Below, one piece after another: positions 36,441 to 45,050 of a stretch of DNA of 64,000 nt; positions within the stretch are counted from its first letter, which is position 1, and every line of letters begins with the position of its first letter. The position numbers and the translations under genes were made by a program. The stretch spans positions 1 through 64,000 of the forward strand of contig NZ_JAUASX010000013.1 in the NCBI RefSeq assembly GCF_030345715.1. Reading direction: 5' to 3'. This stretch comes from Solimonas sp. SE-A11 (GTDB taxonomy: Bacteria > Pseudomonadota > Gammaproteobacteria > Nevskiales > Nevskiaceae). The notes under the pieces were generated by a model. The model made no database searches, was not told the origin of the DNA, and saw only the letters and a list, made by a program, of their open reading frames with translations.

Positions 36441-36455
36441 ATAAGCTAGATTTAT
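36441..36455. promoter_or_regulatory. 15-bp palindrome in front of the lysR gene
   Basis: ATAAGCTAGATTTAT has the same length and ends as two stronger palindromes at 37378 and 42327. It ends three bases before the lysR GTG, so a bound regulator would block its own expression, as LysR proteins commonly do. It is the weakest of the three sites. Confidence 0.5.
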
Positions 36456-36458
36456 GGC

Positions 36459-37316
36459 GTGAGCACTCGCCTTAACATCGATCTGCTGAGGAATTTCGTC
36501 GCCATCGCGGAGTCGCGCACGATGAGCCGGGCCGCCGACAAGGTCGGCCGGACCCAGGCGGCGCTGAGCCAGCAGGTCAAGCGCCTGGAGATGGAAGTGC
36601 AGCAAACGCTGATGATCCGCAGCGGGCGCGGCATCACGCTGACGGCGCAGGGCGAGCGGCTGTACCTGCATGCGCAGAACATCCTGCGCACGCACGACGA
36701 GGCGGTGGGCGAGCTGCTGGGCGTGAGCCTGGCAGGCGAGTTGCGGGTGGGCTGCCCGGAGGACTATGCGCTGGCCTTCCTGCCGCAACTGCTGCGGGAG
36801 TACTCCAAGCTGCACCCGCAGGTGCTGATCGAGGTGGTCTGCGAGCCGACCACGCGGCTGCTGGAGAAGATCAAGAGCCAGGTCCTGGACATCGCCATTG
36901 TCTCGGAGCCCGACAGTTCACAGCGTGACCGCTTCCTGCGCCGCGAACAGTTCGTCTGGGTGGGGGTCAAGGGCAGTGATGCGCATAACCGCGATCCCGT
37001 GCAGCTGGCGCTGTCGGATCCCGATACCCTGGACTATCAGGCCGCCACTTCGCGGCTGGAGCGTGCGGGGCGCCAGTACCGCATCGCCTATGCCAGCGGC
37101 AGCATGGCCGGCCTGATGGCGGTAGTGCGCTCCGGCCAGGCGATCTCGGTGCTGACGCAGTGCGCGGTCCCGCCCGACCTGTATGCGCTGCCGCCGTCGA
37201 GCCGGCTGCCCAAGCTGCCGTCGATCGGCATTACCGTCAAGACCGGTCGGCACAATTCGTCGCAACTGCTGCGCAGCTTCGAATCACACCTGCGGGCGAT
37301 GCTGCCCACGATCTAG
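36459..37316 (+). CDS. LysR-family regulator of the Aib-peptide locus
   Basis: This encodes 285 residues from GTG 36459. The winged HTH lies at about 5-62 (LLRNFVAIAESRTMSRAADK, QAALSQQVKRLEMEVQQTLM). The effector domain is about 90-285 (LRVGCPEDYALAFLPQLLREY). It is the first gene of the putative catabolic region and reads toward it. A dyad that recurs in front of the hydrolase and TonB-receptor operons lies just before its own start, making it the likely local regulator. The inducer may be a peptide or Aib-derived compound (inference). Confidence 0.9.
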   Translation: MSTRLNIDLLRNFVAIAESRTMSRAADKVGRTQAALSQQVKRLEMEVQQTLMIRSGRGITLTAQGERLYLHAQNILRTHDEAVGELLGVSLAGELRVGCPEDYALAFLPQLLREYSKLHPQVLIEVVCEPTTRLLEKIKSQVLDIAIVSEPDSSQRDRFLRREQFVWVGVKGSDAHNRDPVQLALSDPDTLDYQAATSRLERAGRQYRIAYASGSMAGLMAVVRSGQAISVLTQCAVPPDLYALPPSSRLPKLPSIGITVKTGRHNSSQLLRSFESHLRAMLPTI

Positions 37317-37377
37317 CCCCCCGTGAACACACGCGGCGCGCCAAGGGGCGGGCATGCGGATCGCAGCCCCCTGAACC

Positions 37378-37422
37378 ATAAGAGAATCTTATAACCAGCA
37401 TAAGAAGTATTGGCTTCTTGTG
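37378..37422 (+). promoter_or_regulatory. Conserved promoter block with palindrome, copy 1
   Basis: The palindrome ATAAGAGAATCTTAT (37378-37392) is followed by AGAAGTATTGGCTTC (37403-37417) and GTGA (37420-37423). The same arrangement is found at 42327. The palindrome resembles a LysR recognition site; the following block likely covers the activation site and a -10 (AAGTAT). It lies 149 bp before the chosen start of the ester-hydrolase gene. Confidence 0.75.
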
Positions 37423-37540
37423 AGGTAGGGCTGTGGGCAGAATGGCCGCAGCGCCCCTGGTTTTCCGGCTGACGGCAGTCGTGCAGCGGGTGCTGTGCCG
37501 CCCCTGGGGGCCGGCGCCGGTTCCCCAGCAAGGACGGGTC

Positions 37541-39376
37541 GTGAGCGACATTCCAGAAGATTTCAAGGCCAGGGTGCTCGATCCGGGCTTCAGCGAGCGC
37601 GTCGAGATGATCCCGATGCGCGACGGCGTGAAGCTGAAGACCTATATCTACTTGCCGCAGAACGCGAAGGACGCGGGCACGCTGATCATGCGCACGCCCT
37701 ACAACGCCTCGCTGTTCAGGGCGCGGATGGCGGGCGACAAGTACCTGCTTGCCGGCTACATCCGCGTGATCCAGGACGTGCGCGGCAAGTACGGCTCGGA
37801 GGGCGATTACTACGTCACGCAGGCTACGCGCGGGCCCTGCAACACCACCGACACCGATCACTCGACCGATGCCTGGGACACCATCGATTGGCTGGTGAAG
37901 AACCTGCCGGAGTCCAATGGCCGGGTTGGCATCTTCGGCAACTCCTATGTCGGCTTCACCAGCGCCATGGCGCTGCTGGACCCGCATCCCGCGCTGAAGG
38001 CGGCAGTGCCCTCGGGCCCGCTGATCGACGCTTGGATGGGCGACGACTGGTTCCACTACGGCGCCTTCCGGCAGATGATGCTGGGCTTCGTGCACATGCA
38101 GAGCGGCCAGCGCGGCGCGGGCGTGCTCACGCCCAGCCAGACGCACGACAAGTACGAGGAATTCCTGCGCGCCGGCTCGGCCGGCGACTACATCCGCGAG
38201 TACGGCCTGGATCGCCTGCCCTTCGTGGCGCGCATGATGGAGCACCCGGCCTACGACGCGTACTGGCAGGCCTACGCGGTCGACAAGCGCCTGGTCGAGC
38301 GCCCGTCGACGGTGCCGACGCTGTGGACACAGGGCTTCTGGGACCAGGAGGACAATTGGGGCGCGAACCATGCCTGGCGTGCGCTGAAGCAGGCCGGGCA
38401 CGAGGCCAACAACTGGCTGGTGCTAGGCCCCTGGCACCACAACCAGGTATGGCGCACGGCGCCATCGATCGGGCCCATCCAGTGGCAGATCGACACCGCG
38501 CACCAGTACCACCAGGAGATCATGTTCCCGTTCCTGGACGAGCACCTGCGCGGCGGCCCGCCGGCGAACCTGGCGCGCGTCATGGCCTACAACACCGGCG
38601 AGAAGCGCTGGGAGCGCCTGGCGGACTGGCCCACGGTCTGCGACGAGCCGTACACCGCGGGCCTGCAGCCGCTGTACCTGCAGGCCGGCTCCGCGTTGTC
38701 CTTCAGCCGGCCCTCGCAGAAGGATGGTGGCGACACCTATTGCAGCGATCCGGCCAAGCCGGTCCCCTACCTGCCGCGGCCGGTGGTGGACCCCTTCGCC
38801 GAGCTGGGCACCGGCGTGCTCGGCAAGCCCTACGAGGCCTGGAGCACCAGCCTGGCGCAGGACCAGCGCTTCGTCGACGGCCGGCCGGACGTGCTGACTT
38901 ACGAGACGCCGGTGCTGACCGAGGCGCTGCACGTGCGCGGCATTCCGGTTGCCGATCTGCAGGCCATGACCACGGGCACCGACGGCGATTTCGTGGTGAA
39001 GCTGATCGACGTGTATCCGTCAAAGGATGCGGTCGATCCCGACAGCAGCGGCTACCAGTTGCCGATCGCCATGAACATCTTCCGCGGCCGCTACCGCGAG
39101 AGCTTCGAACAGCCCAGCGCCATTCCGGCCAACGAGCCGCAGCAGTACCGATTCGAGCTGCCCAACGTGAACCACGTGTTCAAGCCGGGGCATCGCATCA
39201 TGGTGCAGATCCAGTCGAGCTGGTTCCCGCTGTACGACCGCAATCCGCAGAGCTTCGTGCCGAACATCTTCGATGCGAAGCCTGGGGACTACCGCAAGGC
39301 GGATGTCACGCTGCTGCGTTCGGCGGAGCGGGCGTCGGCGGTGCTGCTGCCGGTGGTGAAGAAGGGCGCGGCCTGA
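37541..39376 (+). CDS. Alpha-amino-acid ester hydrolase (CocE/NonD superfamily)
   Basis: This encodes 611 residues from GTG 37541 (AAGGACGG upstream); in-frame starts at 37433 and 37442 would add 36 or 33 residues. It closely follows the Xanthomonas enzyme from IPMRDGVKL to the C-terminal jelly-roll. With this start, Ser135 (GIFGNSYVG) is the nucleophile, with Asp268 and His300. Asp169 (WMGDDWF), Glu270 and Asp271 (FWDQEDNW) reproduce the carboxylate cluster that grips a free alpha-amino group. Such enzymes cleave alpha-amino esters and amides, including ampicillin side chains. No signal peptide is convincing, though homologues are exported. It is first in the operon with the quinohaemoprotein. 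Confidence 0.9.
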   Translation: MSDIPEDFKARVLDPGFSERVEMIPMRDGVKLKTYIYLPQNAKDAGTLIMRTPYNASLFRARMAGDKYLLAGYIRVIQDVRGKYGSEGDYYVTQATRGPCNTTDTDHSTDAWDTIDWLVKNLPESNGRVGIFGNSYVGFTSAMALLDPHPALKAAVPSGPLIDAWMGDDWFHYGAFRQMMLGFVHMQSGQRGAGVLTPSQTHDKYEEFLRAGSAGDYIREYGLDRLPFVARMMEHPAYDAYWQAYAVDKRLVERPSTVPTLWTQGFWDQEDNWGANHAWRALKQAGHEANNWLVLGPWHHNQVWRTAPSIGPIQWQIDTAHQYHQEIMFPFLDEHLRGGPPANLARVMAYNTGEKRWERLADWPTVCDEPYTAGLQPLYLQAGSALSFSRPSQKDGGDTYCSDPAKPVPYLPRPVVDPFAELGTGVLGKPYEAWSTSLAQDQRFVDGRPDVLTYETPVLTEALHVRGIPVADLQAMTTGTDGDFVVKLIDVYPSKDAVDPDSSGYQLPIAMNIFRGRYRESFEQPSAIPANEPQQYRFELPNVNHVFKPGHRIMVQIQSSWFPLYDRNPQSFVPNIFDAKPGDYRKADVTLLRSAERASAVLLPVVKKGAA

Positions 39377-39428
39377 TCGGGTCTTGGCGTCAACAAGGGG
39401 TCTCTTCAGTTTTGAGGGTTGTATCGAG

Positions 39429-41669
39429 ATGCGAAACAAAACTTTCATTGTCGGGGCGCTGGCGGTCATCGTTGCCGCCGCGGCATTCTTCGCGCTGGGC
39501 GGCCCGGCGCTGCTCAAGGGCGAGAGGCGCTCGCAGATCGCGGCGGCTGCCGCCAATGGCGACTGGTTGATCGGTGGGCATGACGCGGGCCAAACCTATT
39601 CGTCGCCGCTGAAGAAGATCAACGCGGACAACGTCGGCCAGCTGGGCTTTGCCTGGAGCTATGATCTCAACACCACACACGGCCAGTCCTCGACCCCGGT
39701 GGTGGTGGACGGCGTGATGTACGTGAGCGCGCCCTGGGGCTTCGTGCATGCCCTGGATGCCCGCAGCGGCAAGGCGCTGTGGTCGTTCGACCCGAAGGTG
39801 GACAGCGCGATCACCAGCAAGGTCTGCTGCGGCATCACCAACCGCGGCCTGTCCTTCCACAAGGGCCGGGTATTCGTCGCCTCGATCGACGGCCGCTTGA
39901 TCGCGCTGGATGCCAGGACCGGCAAGATGGCCTGGGAAGTGGACACGATCATCGACCACGAGCGCGGCTACACGATCACCGGTTCCACCTACATCGCGGG
40001 GGACCTGGTGGTGATCGGCAATTCCGGCGCCGAGCTGGATGCGCGCGGCTACGTGACCGCCTACGACACGCAGAGCGGCGAGCAGCGCTGGCGCTTCTTC
40101 ACGGTGCCCAAGAACACTACGGGCCCGTTCGAGAACCCGGAACTGGAGATGGCTGCCAAGACCTGGGACCCGAACTCGTTCTGGGAGGTGGGCTTGGGCG
40201 GCACGGCCTGGGATGGCATGGCCTACGACGCGGAGTTGGGCCTGCTCTACGTCGGCGTGGGCAACTCCGCGCTGTATCCGCGCAAGCTGCGCAGCCCCTC
40301 GGGCGGCGACAACCTGTTCGTGTCCACGATCCTGGCGCTGCATGCCGACACCGGCCGGCTGGCCTGGCACTACCAGACCACGCCGGGCGACCAGTGGGAC
40401 TACACCGCTACGCAGAAGATGATCCTGGCAGACCTGGAGATCGACGGCCGCCAGCGCCAGGTGCTGATGCAGGCGCCGAAGAACGGCTTCTTCTATGTGC
40501 TGGACCGCGCGACCGGCGAGCTGCTGTCCGCCGAGCCCTATGTGCCGGTCACCTGGGCCTCGCACGTGGACATGAAGACAGGGCGCCCGGTGGAGACGGG
40601 TCAGGCCAGCTACTCGGAGGAGCCGCGGCTGGTGTTCCCGGGGCCTTCCGGGGGGCACAACTGGCATCCGATGGCCTTCAATGCGCAGACGCAACTGGTC
40701 TACATCCCTGCCATCGAGTTTCCTGCCATCTACTGGATTCCCAAGGAGCCGTTCAAGTACCAGAAGGGCGGCGTGAACCTGGGGGCGCTGTACACCTTCC
40801 CGATCGACAAGTCGGTTGACTGGGGCCCTTACGCGGAGGGAATGCCGAGTCTCGAAGAGCTGTCCAAGGGGCAGCCTGATACGACGATCCGTGGCTACCT
40901 GCGTGCCTGGGATCCGGTCGCCCACAAAGTGGCCTGGCAGGTGGAGACTTCCGAGCAGTGGGCCGGGCAGATGAATGCCATCTGGAATGGCGGCGGCGTG
41001 ATGACGACGGCCGGCGACCTGGTGTTCCAGGGCCGTTCCACCGGCTACCTCCATGCTTACCGTGCCTCCACGGGTGAACAGCTCGCGAAGGTCAACCTCG
41101 GCGTGAGCATCATGGCAGCGCCGATGACCTATGAGCTGGACGGCGAGCAGTACGTCGCCGTGATGGCGGGCTTCGGCGGCGCCCTCGGTGGCACGCATCC
41201 CGAGGGCACGGCGGCCTATCGCTACGGCAACGCCGGCAAGCTGATCGTGCTGCGCCTGGGTGGCGGCGCCGTGCCGCTGCCGGCCGAGATCAAGCGGGAT
41301 GCGAAGTTCGCCAAGCCGCCGGCCGAACGCCAGGGCACGGCGGAAACGGTGGCCCTGGGCAAGGAACTGTTCATGCGCCACTGCAGCATCTGCCACAAGA
41401 ACAACAGCGCCGGTGGCACGGTGCCGGACCTGCGGCGCATCAATGCCAAGACCTACGGCGAGTTCGAGGACATCGTGCTCGGCGGCATCCGTGCCACGCG
41501 CGGCATGGGTTCCTTCAAGGGCCAGCTGACGGCGCCGGAGGTGGAGGCCATCCGCACCTCCATCATTCATGACGCCTGGCAGGCCTACGAGAGCGAGCAG
41601 GGCCCGGTGGGCTCCGAGTCGCACAAGCCCAACACCCCGGAAGCCGACAAGGCAGGAGCCCAGAAGTGA
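39429..41669 (+). CDS. PQQ-dependent quinohaemoprotein alcohol dehydrogenase (type II)
   Basis: This 746-residue periplasmic dehydrogenase carries an N-terminal signal anchor (about 6-24). Eight-bladed propeller repeats such as GKALWSFDPK recur. The vicinal disulfide Cys133-Cys134 (SKVCCGITNRG) contacts PQQ. GDQWDYTATQ supplies the catalytic aspartate region. A C-terminal cytochrome c domain has CSICH at 652-656 and a candidate axial Met in GMGSF. Such enzymes oxidise primary or secondary alcohols and pass electrons to the respiratory chain. Inside this locus it could oxidise amino-alcohol ends of peptides (inference). No PQQ synthesis genes are in the window. Confidence 0.92.
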   Translation: MRNKTFIVGALAVIVAAAAFFALGGPALLKGERRSQIAAAAANGDWLIGGHDAGQTYSSPLKKINADNVGQLGFAWSYDLNTTHGQSSTPVVVDGVMYVSAPWGFVHALDARSGKALWSFDPKVDSAITSKVCCGITNRGLSFHKGRVFVASIDGRLIALDARTGKMAWEVDTIIDHERGYTITGSTYIAGDLVVIGNSGAELDARGYVTAYDTQSGEQRWRFFTVPKNTTGPFENPELEMAAKTWDPNSFWEVGLGGTAWDGMAYDAELGLLYVGVGNSALYPRKLRSPSGGDNLFVSTILALHADTGRLAWHYQTTPGDQWDYTATQKMILADLEIDGRQRQVLMQAPKNGFFYVLDRATGELLSAEPYVPVTWASHVDMKTGRPVETGQASYSEEPRLVFPGPSGGHNWHPMAFNAQTQLVYIPAIEFPAIYWIPKEPFKYQKGGVNLGALYTFPIDKSVDWGPYAEGMPSLEELSKGQPDTTIRGYLRAWDPVAHKVAWQVETSEQWAGQMNAIWNGGGVMTTAGDLVFQGRSTGYLHAYRASTGEQLAKVNLGVSIMAAPMTYELDGEQYVAVMAGFGGALGGTHPEGTAAYRYGNAGKLIVLRLGGGAVPLPAEIKRDAKFAKPPAERQGTAETVALGKELFMRHCSICHKNNSAGGTVPDLRRINAKTYGEFEDIVLGGIRATRGMGSFKGQLTAPEVEAIRTSIIHDAWQAYESEQGPVGSESHKPNTPEADKAGAQK

Positions 41670-42163
41670 CGATCAAGACCAAAGGGATGAAGGCGGTCCT
41701 ATTCGCCGCGGCCATGGCGGCGATGCCCGCGCAGGCGGCCGAGAAGGGCGGCGACAGCGCGCTGCGCGATGCCGAACGCATGATTGCGCGTTGCCTGGAT
41801 TACGTGGCGGCGCAGAAACTCACGCCGTTCAGCGTCGGCGTTATCGACGTCTCCGGCACGCTGGTGGCCTTCAAGCGCCAGGACGGCGCCTCGGCCGCCA
41901 CGGCGGAAGCCGCGCTGCTGAAGGCGCGGACCGCCCTGCGCCTGAACGCGCCCACGGAGGTGCTGGGGGCGGTGGCCGCGGCGGACGCGCCGACGCGGGA
42001 TGCCTTCCTGGTCATGCAGATGACGTCGCTGCCGGGCGGCATGCCGCTGGCCGACGACCAAGGCCGCGCCGTGGGCGCCGTGGGCGTCTCCGGCGGCACG
42101 GCCGAGCAGGATGCCGAGTGCGCCCGCCGCGCCGCTGCGCCGGCTCCGGCCAAGTCGAAGTAG
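41666..42163 (+). CDS. GlcG/HbpS-family (DUF336) periplasmic protein
   Basis: This encodes 165 residues with a GTG start overlapping the dehydrogenase stop. A signal peptide (KGMKAVLFAAAMAAMPAQA) precedes the DUF336 fold: LRDAERMIARCLDYVAAQK, SVGVIDVSGTLVAFKRQDGA and PGGMPLADDQGRAVGAVGVSG. Family members bind haem or cobalamin-related ligands, and several are encoded next to quinohaemoprotein dehydrogenases, where they probably assist the enzyme. Coupling here supports that role. Confidence 0.88.
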   Translation: MTIKTKGMKAVLFAAAMAAMPAQAAEKGGDSALRDAERMIARCLDYVAAQKLTPFSVGVIDVSGTLVAFKRQDGASAATAEAALLKARTALRLNAPTEVLGAVAAADAPTRDAFLVMQMTSLPGGMPLADDQGRAVGAVGVSGGTAEQDAECARRAAAPAPAKSK

Positions 42164-42213
42164 CGCCTCATCGCCGGGCCGCTCAGGCGCGGCGCTCCAC
42201 GCTTTTCGGGGGA

Positions 42214-42252
42214 GGCGGTCCCGCGGTTTCGCGGGATCGCCGCCGGTGTTTT
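42214..42252 (+). terminator. Intrinsic terminator ending the hydrolase/dehydrogenase operon
   Basis: GGCGGTCCCGCG (42214-42225) pairs along 12 positions with CGCGGGATCGCC (42230-42241), one G-U pair included, around loop GTTT. A GGTGTTTTG tail follows. It separates this operon from the TonB-receptor operon. Confidence 0.75.
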
Positions 42253-42326
42253 GTCCCGGCCTGCGGCAGCCCCTTTACGTGCAAAAAGCCTGTTGGCGCC
42301 TCGCTGCAATCCTCGTGCCCCGGGGC

Positions 42327-42371
42327 ATAAGAAAATCTTATGTTCAGAATTAGAAGTATTAGATTCGCGTG
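42327..42371 (+). promoter_or_regulatory. Conserved promoter block with palindrome, copy 2
   Basis: ATAAGAAAATCTTAT (42327-42341) is a near-perfect dyad, followed by AGAATTAGAAGTATTAGATT and CGTGA. It matches copy 1 at most positions over 45 bp. It lies 162 bp before the TonB-receptor ATG. The shared block suggests both operons respond to one regulator, most likely the LysR protein encoded at 36459. Confidence 0.78.
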
Positions 42372-42503
42372 AATCCGGACATCGTGTAGTTTCGATCCTG
42401 GCTCGCGATTCCTGGTACGGCGCAGCGGGCGGAAGGGGTCTTCCCGGGGCAAGGTGGCAACGGTGCTTCGGGATGGGATTGATCATCTGGACATGCATTC
42501 GAT

Positions 42504-45050
42504 ATGAGCAAACTGACGTTCGCTGGCACTCCCTGGGTACTTCCGTTCCGCCGGAGCGCGCTGTGCCTGGCCCTGTGGGCCTGCTTCGCTTCGGTGGCCA
42601 ACGCGCAGGAGCCTGCCGCCGGAGCAACGGCGGCCCCGGCTGCCGCGGAGGGCGATGCGGACGTCGACGCGGCGCTCGATGAACTGCTGGGCAGCGACTT
42701 CGACAGCCCAGCGCAGGACGCGGCGCCTGCGGCATCCGCCACCAGCGATGAGCCTGCCGCCCCGCAGCAAGCGGCGCAGCCGGCGCCAGCCAATGCCGTA
42801 GCGCAGGATCCCGCGAAGGATTCCTTCGAGGAACTCGACACGATCCCGGTGCTGGCGCGCGAGCCGCAGGTTCCGCAACCCCTTGCTGAACAGCCTCACC
42901 GTGCCCAGATCGAGGAGATCGTGGTCACGGCCACCAAGCGCGAGCAGTCGGTGCGCGAGATCCCCGTCACCATCAACGTGTTGAGTGGCGACAAGCTGGC
43001 CGCGCAGGGTGCCCGTGAGTTGCAGGACTTCGTCGATCAGGTGCCGGGCCTGCAGATGCAGGACGTGGCGGTGACCAGCGCGCGCAAGGTCGTGATCCGC
43101 GGCATCGCCCCCGACAACACCACGAACCAGACCGTGGGCACCGTGCTGGGCGACGTTCCGCTGGGCGATCCCATTGGCAATGCCACGGTCATCGATCCAG
43201 ACACCTTCGATCTCAAGACCGTCGAAGTGCTGAAGGGGCCGCAGGGCACCCTGTTCGGAGCCTCGTCCCTGGCCGGCATCATCCGCTACGTGCCGAACGG
43301 ACCGACGCTGGGGGCCTGGGAGGGCAAGGCCTTTGTCGAGTGGACGTCGATCAAGGATGGCGGTTCCACCCCCACCTTCGGCGGCGCGATCAACATGCCG
43401 GTAGGCGAGACGCTGGCATTCCGCTTGGCTGGCATCAGCGACCATCGTCCGGGCGTGATCGACATCGACAACCCGCGCCGGCAGGAAAAGGATGCTGACG
43501 ACGCACGCAAGTGGGCCGGCCGCGCGATGCTGCGTTGGGAACCGAGCGACGAACTGAGCATCAATGCCTGGTACATGGCCCAGGAGCGGCGTGCCGACGA
43601 GGCCTTCTTCGTGACCAACTTCGAGGCCGACTACACGCGATACGACTCTCCGGAGTCTTCGCCCACGCGCCGTTACTTCGATCTGACGACGTTGGACGTG
43701 CGCTACCGCTTCGACTGGGCGACGCTGGTCTCCCTGACGGCACTCCAGAACAAGGAGAACGAGTTCGACTCCGACACCTCCTACGCGCTGGTCGCTCCAG
43801 CCGGCGAACTCGGCATCGCCGTGGGAAGAAGCAAGCGCATCGCCGACGCCACGGGCTTCATGCAGGAGCTCCGGTTGGTCTCCGAGGGTGACGGCCCCTG
43901 GACCTGGCAGGCCGGTGCATTCTTCAGCAGCTTCGAGGCGGACATCTACTCGGACATCTACGTTCCCCGGACACGACTGCCGGGGCTGAATCTGCTGCCG
44001 GAAGTCCTCCGCAACGCCATCTTCACCGAGCGTGGCCTATCGTTGGGCAACTCCCACCTCAGCCCGCTGGACGCGGAGGAAACCGCCTTGTTCGGCGAAG
44101 TCACGCGGGCCCTGGGCCCCGTGGATGTGACGGTGGGCGGCCGTCTGTACCAGACCCAGGTCAGCGGCACCTCCAGGACAGCCGGCCTGCTGCCCTTCAT
44201 CTCGAACCGCCGGTCGGAAACCATCGAGGACCTGGATGTCGAAGGGAAGGGCTTCAGCCCGAAGTTCTCTCTCGCTTGGCAGGCCACCGACGATGTGCGG
44301 GTTTACGGTACGGTGTCGCGCGGCTTCCAGTACGGCGGCGTGAACGCCATCGCCATTCCCAGCCCCACCTCCACGGCACCCAAGACCTACGAGTCCAGCG
44401 AGCTCTGGACCTATGAGGCAGGCATCCGTACCAACTGGCTTGACGGCAGCCTGCACGCCGATCTGACTGCGTTCTACCAGCAGTGGAGCAATGCACAGGT
44501 CTCGCAGATCGCTCCTCCGGCCGAAGCCTACGTCGATAATGTGGGCGAGGTCGAGGTCGCCGGACTCGAAATGGCGATCCAGTACCTCACTCCAATCGAG
44601 GGCCTGTCGCTGGATCTCAATGGGAGTTACCTCGAGTCCAAGACGGCCGTCGTTTTCGAAGATAGCGAGGGCAACGACATTCCTGAAGGAACGACGATGC
44701 CGAACGCACCGCGCATCCAGGCGGCGGCGGGAATCAACTACTCGCGGGTCTTCGGGGCTTCCTGGGCCACGAACACCGGTCTGCAGTACTCCTACGCCGA
44801 CAAGGCCTGGGGCAACATCGAACACACCGGCAAGCTCGATGCGCGCAATCTTCTCAACTTCAACTTCTCGGTTACCCGCAGCGACCTCGCCTTTGCCCCC
44901 AGCTTGAGCTTGATCGTGAACAACCTCACCGATCAGAGGAAGATCGTCTCCGCGACGAGGACCGAGGATCCGAACTTCATCGAGAATACTCCCGTGGGCT
45001 ACACCCGCCCGCGTACCCTTATTTTGCGCATCGGTGCGGAGTTCAAATGA
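42504..45050 (+). CDS. TonB-dependent outer-membrane receptor
   Basis: This encodes 848 residues. The signal peptide ends at about Ala34. A long Ala/Pro/Asp-rich stretch (35-135), unusual for the family, precedes the TonB box IEEIVVTA (136-143). The plug spans about 145-270 (EIPVTINVLSGDKL to VLKGPQGTLFGASSLAG), then a 22-stranded barrel ending with RPRTLILRIGAEFK. It is of the OAR/iron-independent type common for sugars, peptides and aromatic substrates. It is coupled by ATGA overlap to the acylase lipoprotein gene, as in a paired uptake/processing system. Its ligand is presumably the bulky peptide of this locus. Confidence 0.92.
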   Translation: MSKLTFAGTPWVLPFRRSALCLALWACFASVANAQEPAAGATAAPAAAEGDADVDAALDELLGSDFDSPAQDAAPAASATSDEPAAPQQAAQPAPANAVAQDPAKDSFEELDTIPVLAREPQVPQPLAEQPHRAQIEEIVVTATKREQSVREIPVTINVLSGDKLAAQGARELQDFVDQVPGLQMQDVAVTSARKVVIRGIAPDNTTNQTVGTVLGDVPLGDPIGNATVIDPDTFDLKTVEVLKGPQGTLFGASSLAGIIRYVPNGPTLGAWEGKAFVEWTSIKDGGSTPTFGGAINMPVGETLAFRLAGISDHRPGVIDIDNPRRQEKDADDARKWAGRAMLRWEPSDELSINAWYMAQERRADEAFFVTNFEADYTRYDSPESSPTRRYFDLTTLDVRYRFDWATLVSLTALQNKENEFDSDTSYALVAPAGELGIAVGRSKRIADATGFMQELRLVSEGDGPWTWQAGAFFSSFEADIYSDIYVPRTRLPGLNLLPEVLRNAIFTERGLSLGNSHLSPLDAEETALFGEVTRALGPVDVTVGGRLYQTQVSGTSRTAGLLPFISNRRSETIEDLDVEGKGFSPKFSLAWQATDDVRVYGTVSRGFQYGGVNAIAIPSPTSTAPKTYESSELWTYEAGIRTNWLDGSLHADLTAFYQQWSNAQVSQIAPPAEAYVDNVGEVEVAGLEMAIQYLTPIEGLSLDLNGSYLESKTAVVFEDSEGNDIPEGTTMPNAPRIQAAAGINYSRVFGASWATNTGLQYSYADKAWGNIEHTGKLDARNLLNFNFSVTRSDLAFAPSLSLIVNNLTDQRKIVSATRTEDPNFIENTPVGYTRPRTLILRIGAEFK

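Noticed and set aside
39390-41624. 744-codon open frame on the minus strand opposite the PQQ dehydrogenase
   Set aside because: Composition-driven shadow rich in His/Arg/Gly without motifs; the sense frame has full PQQ and haem signatures.
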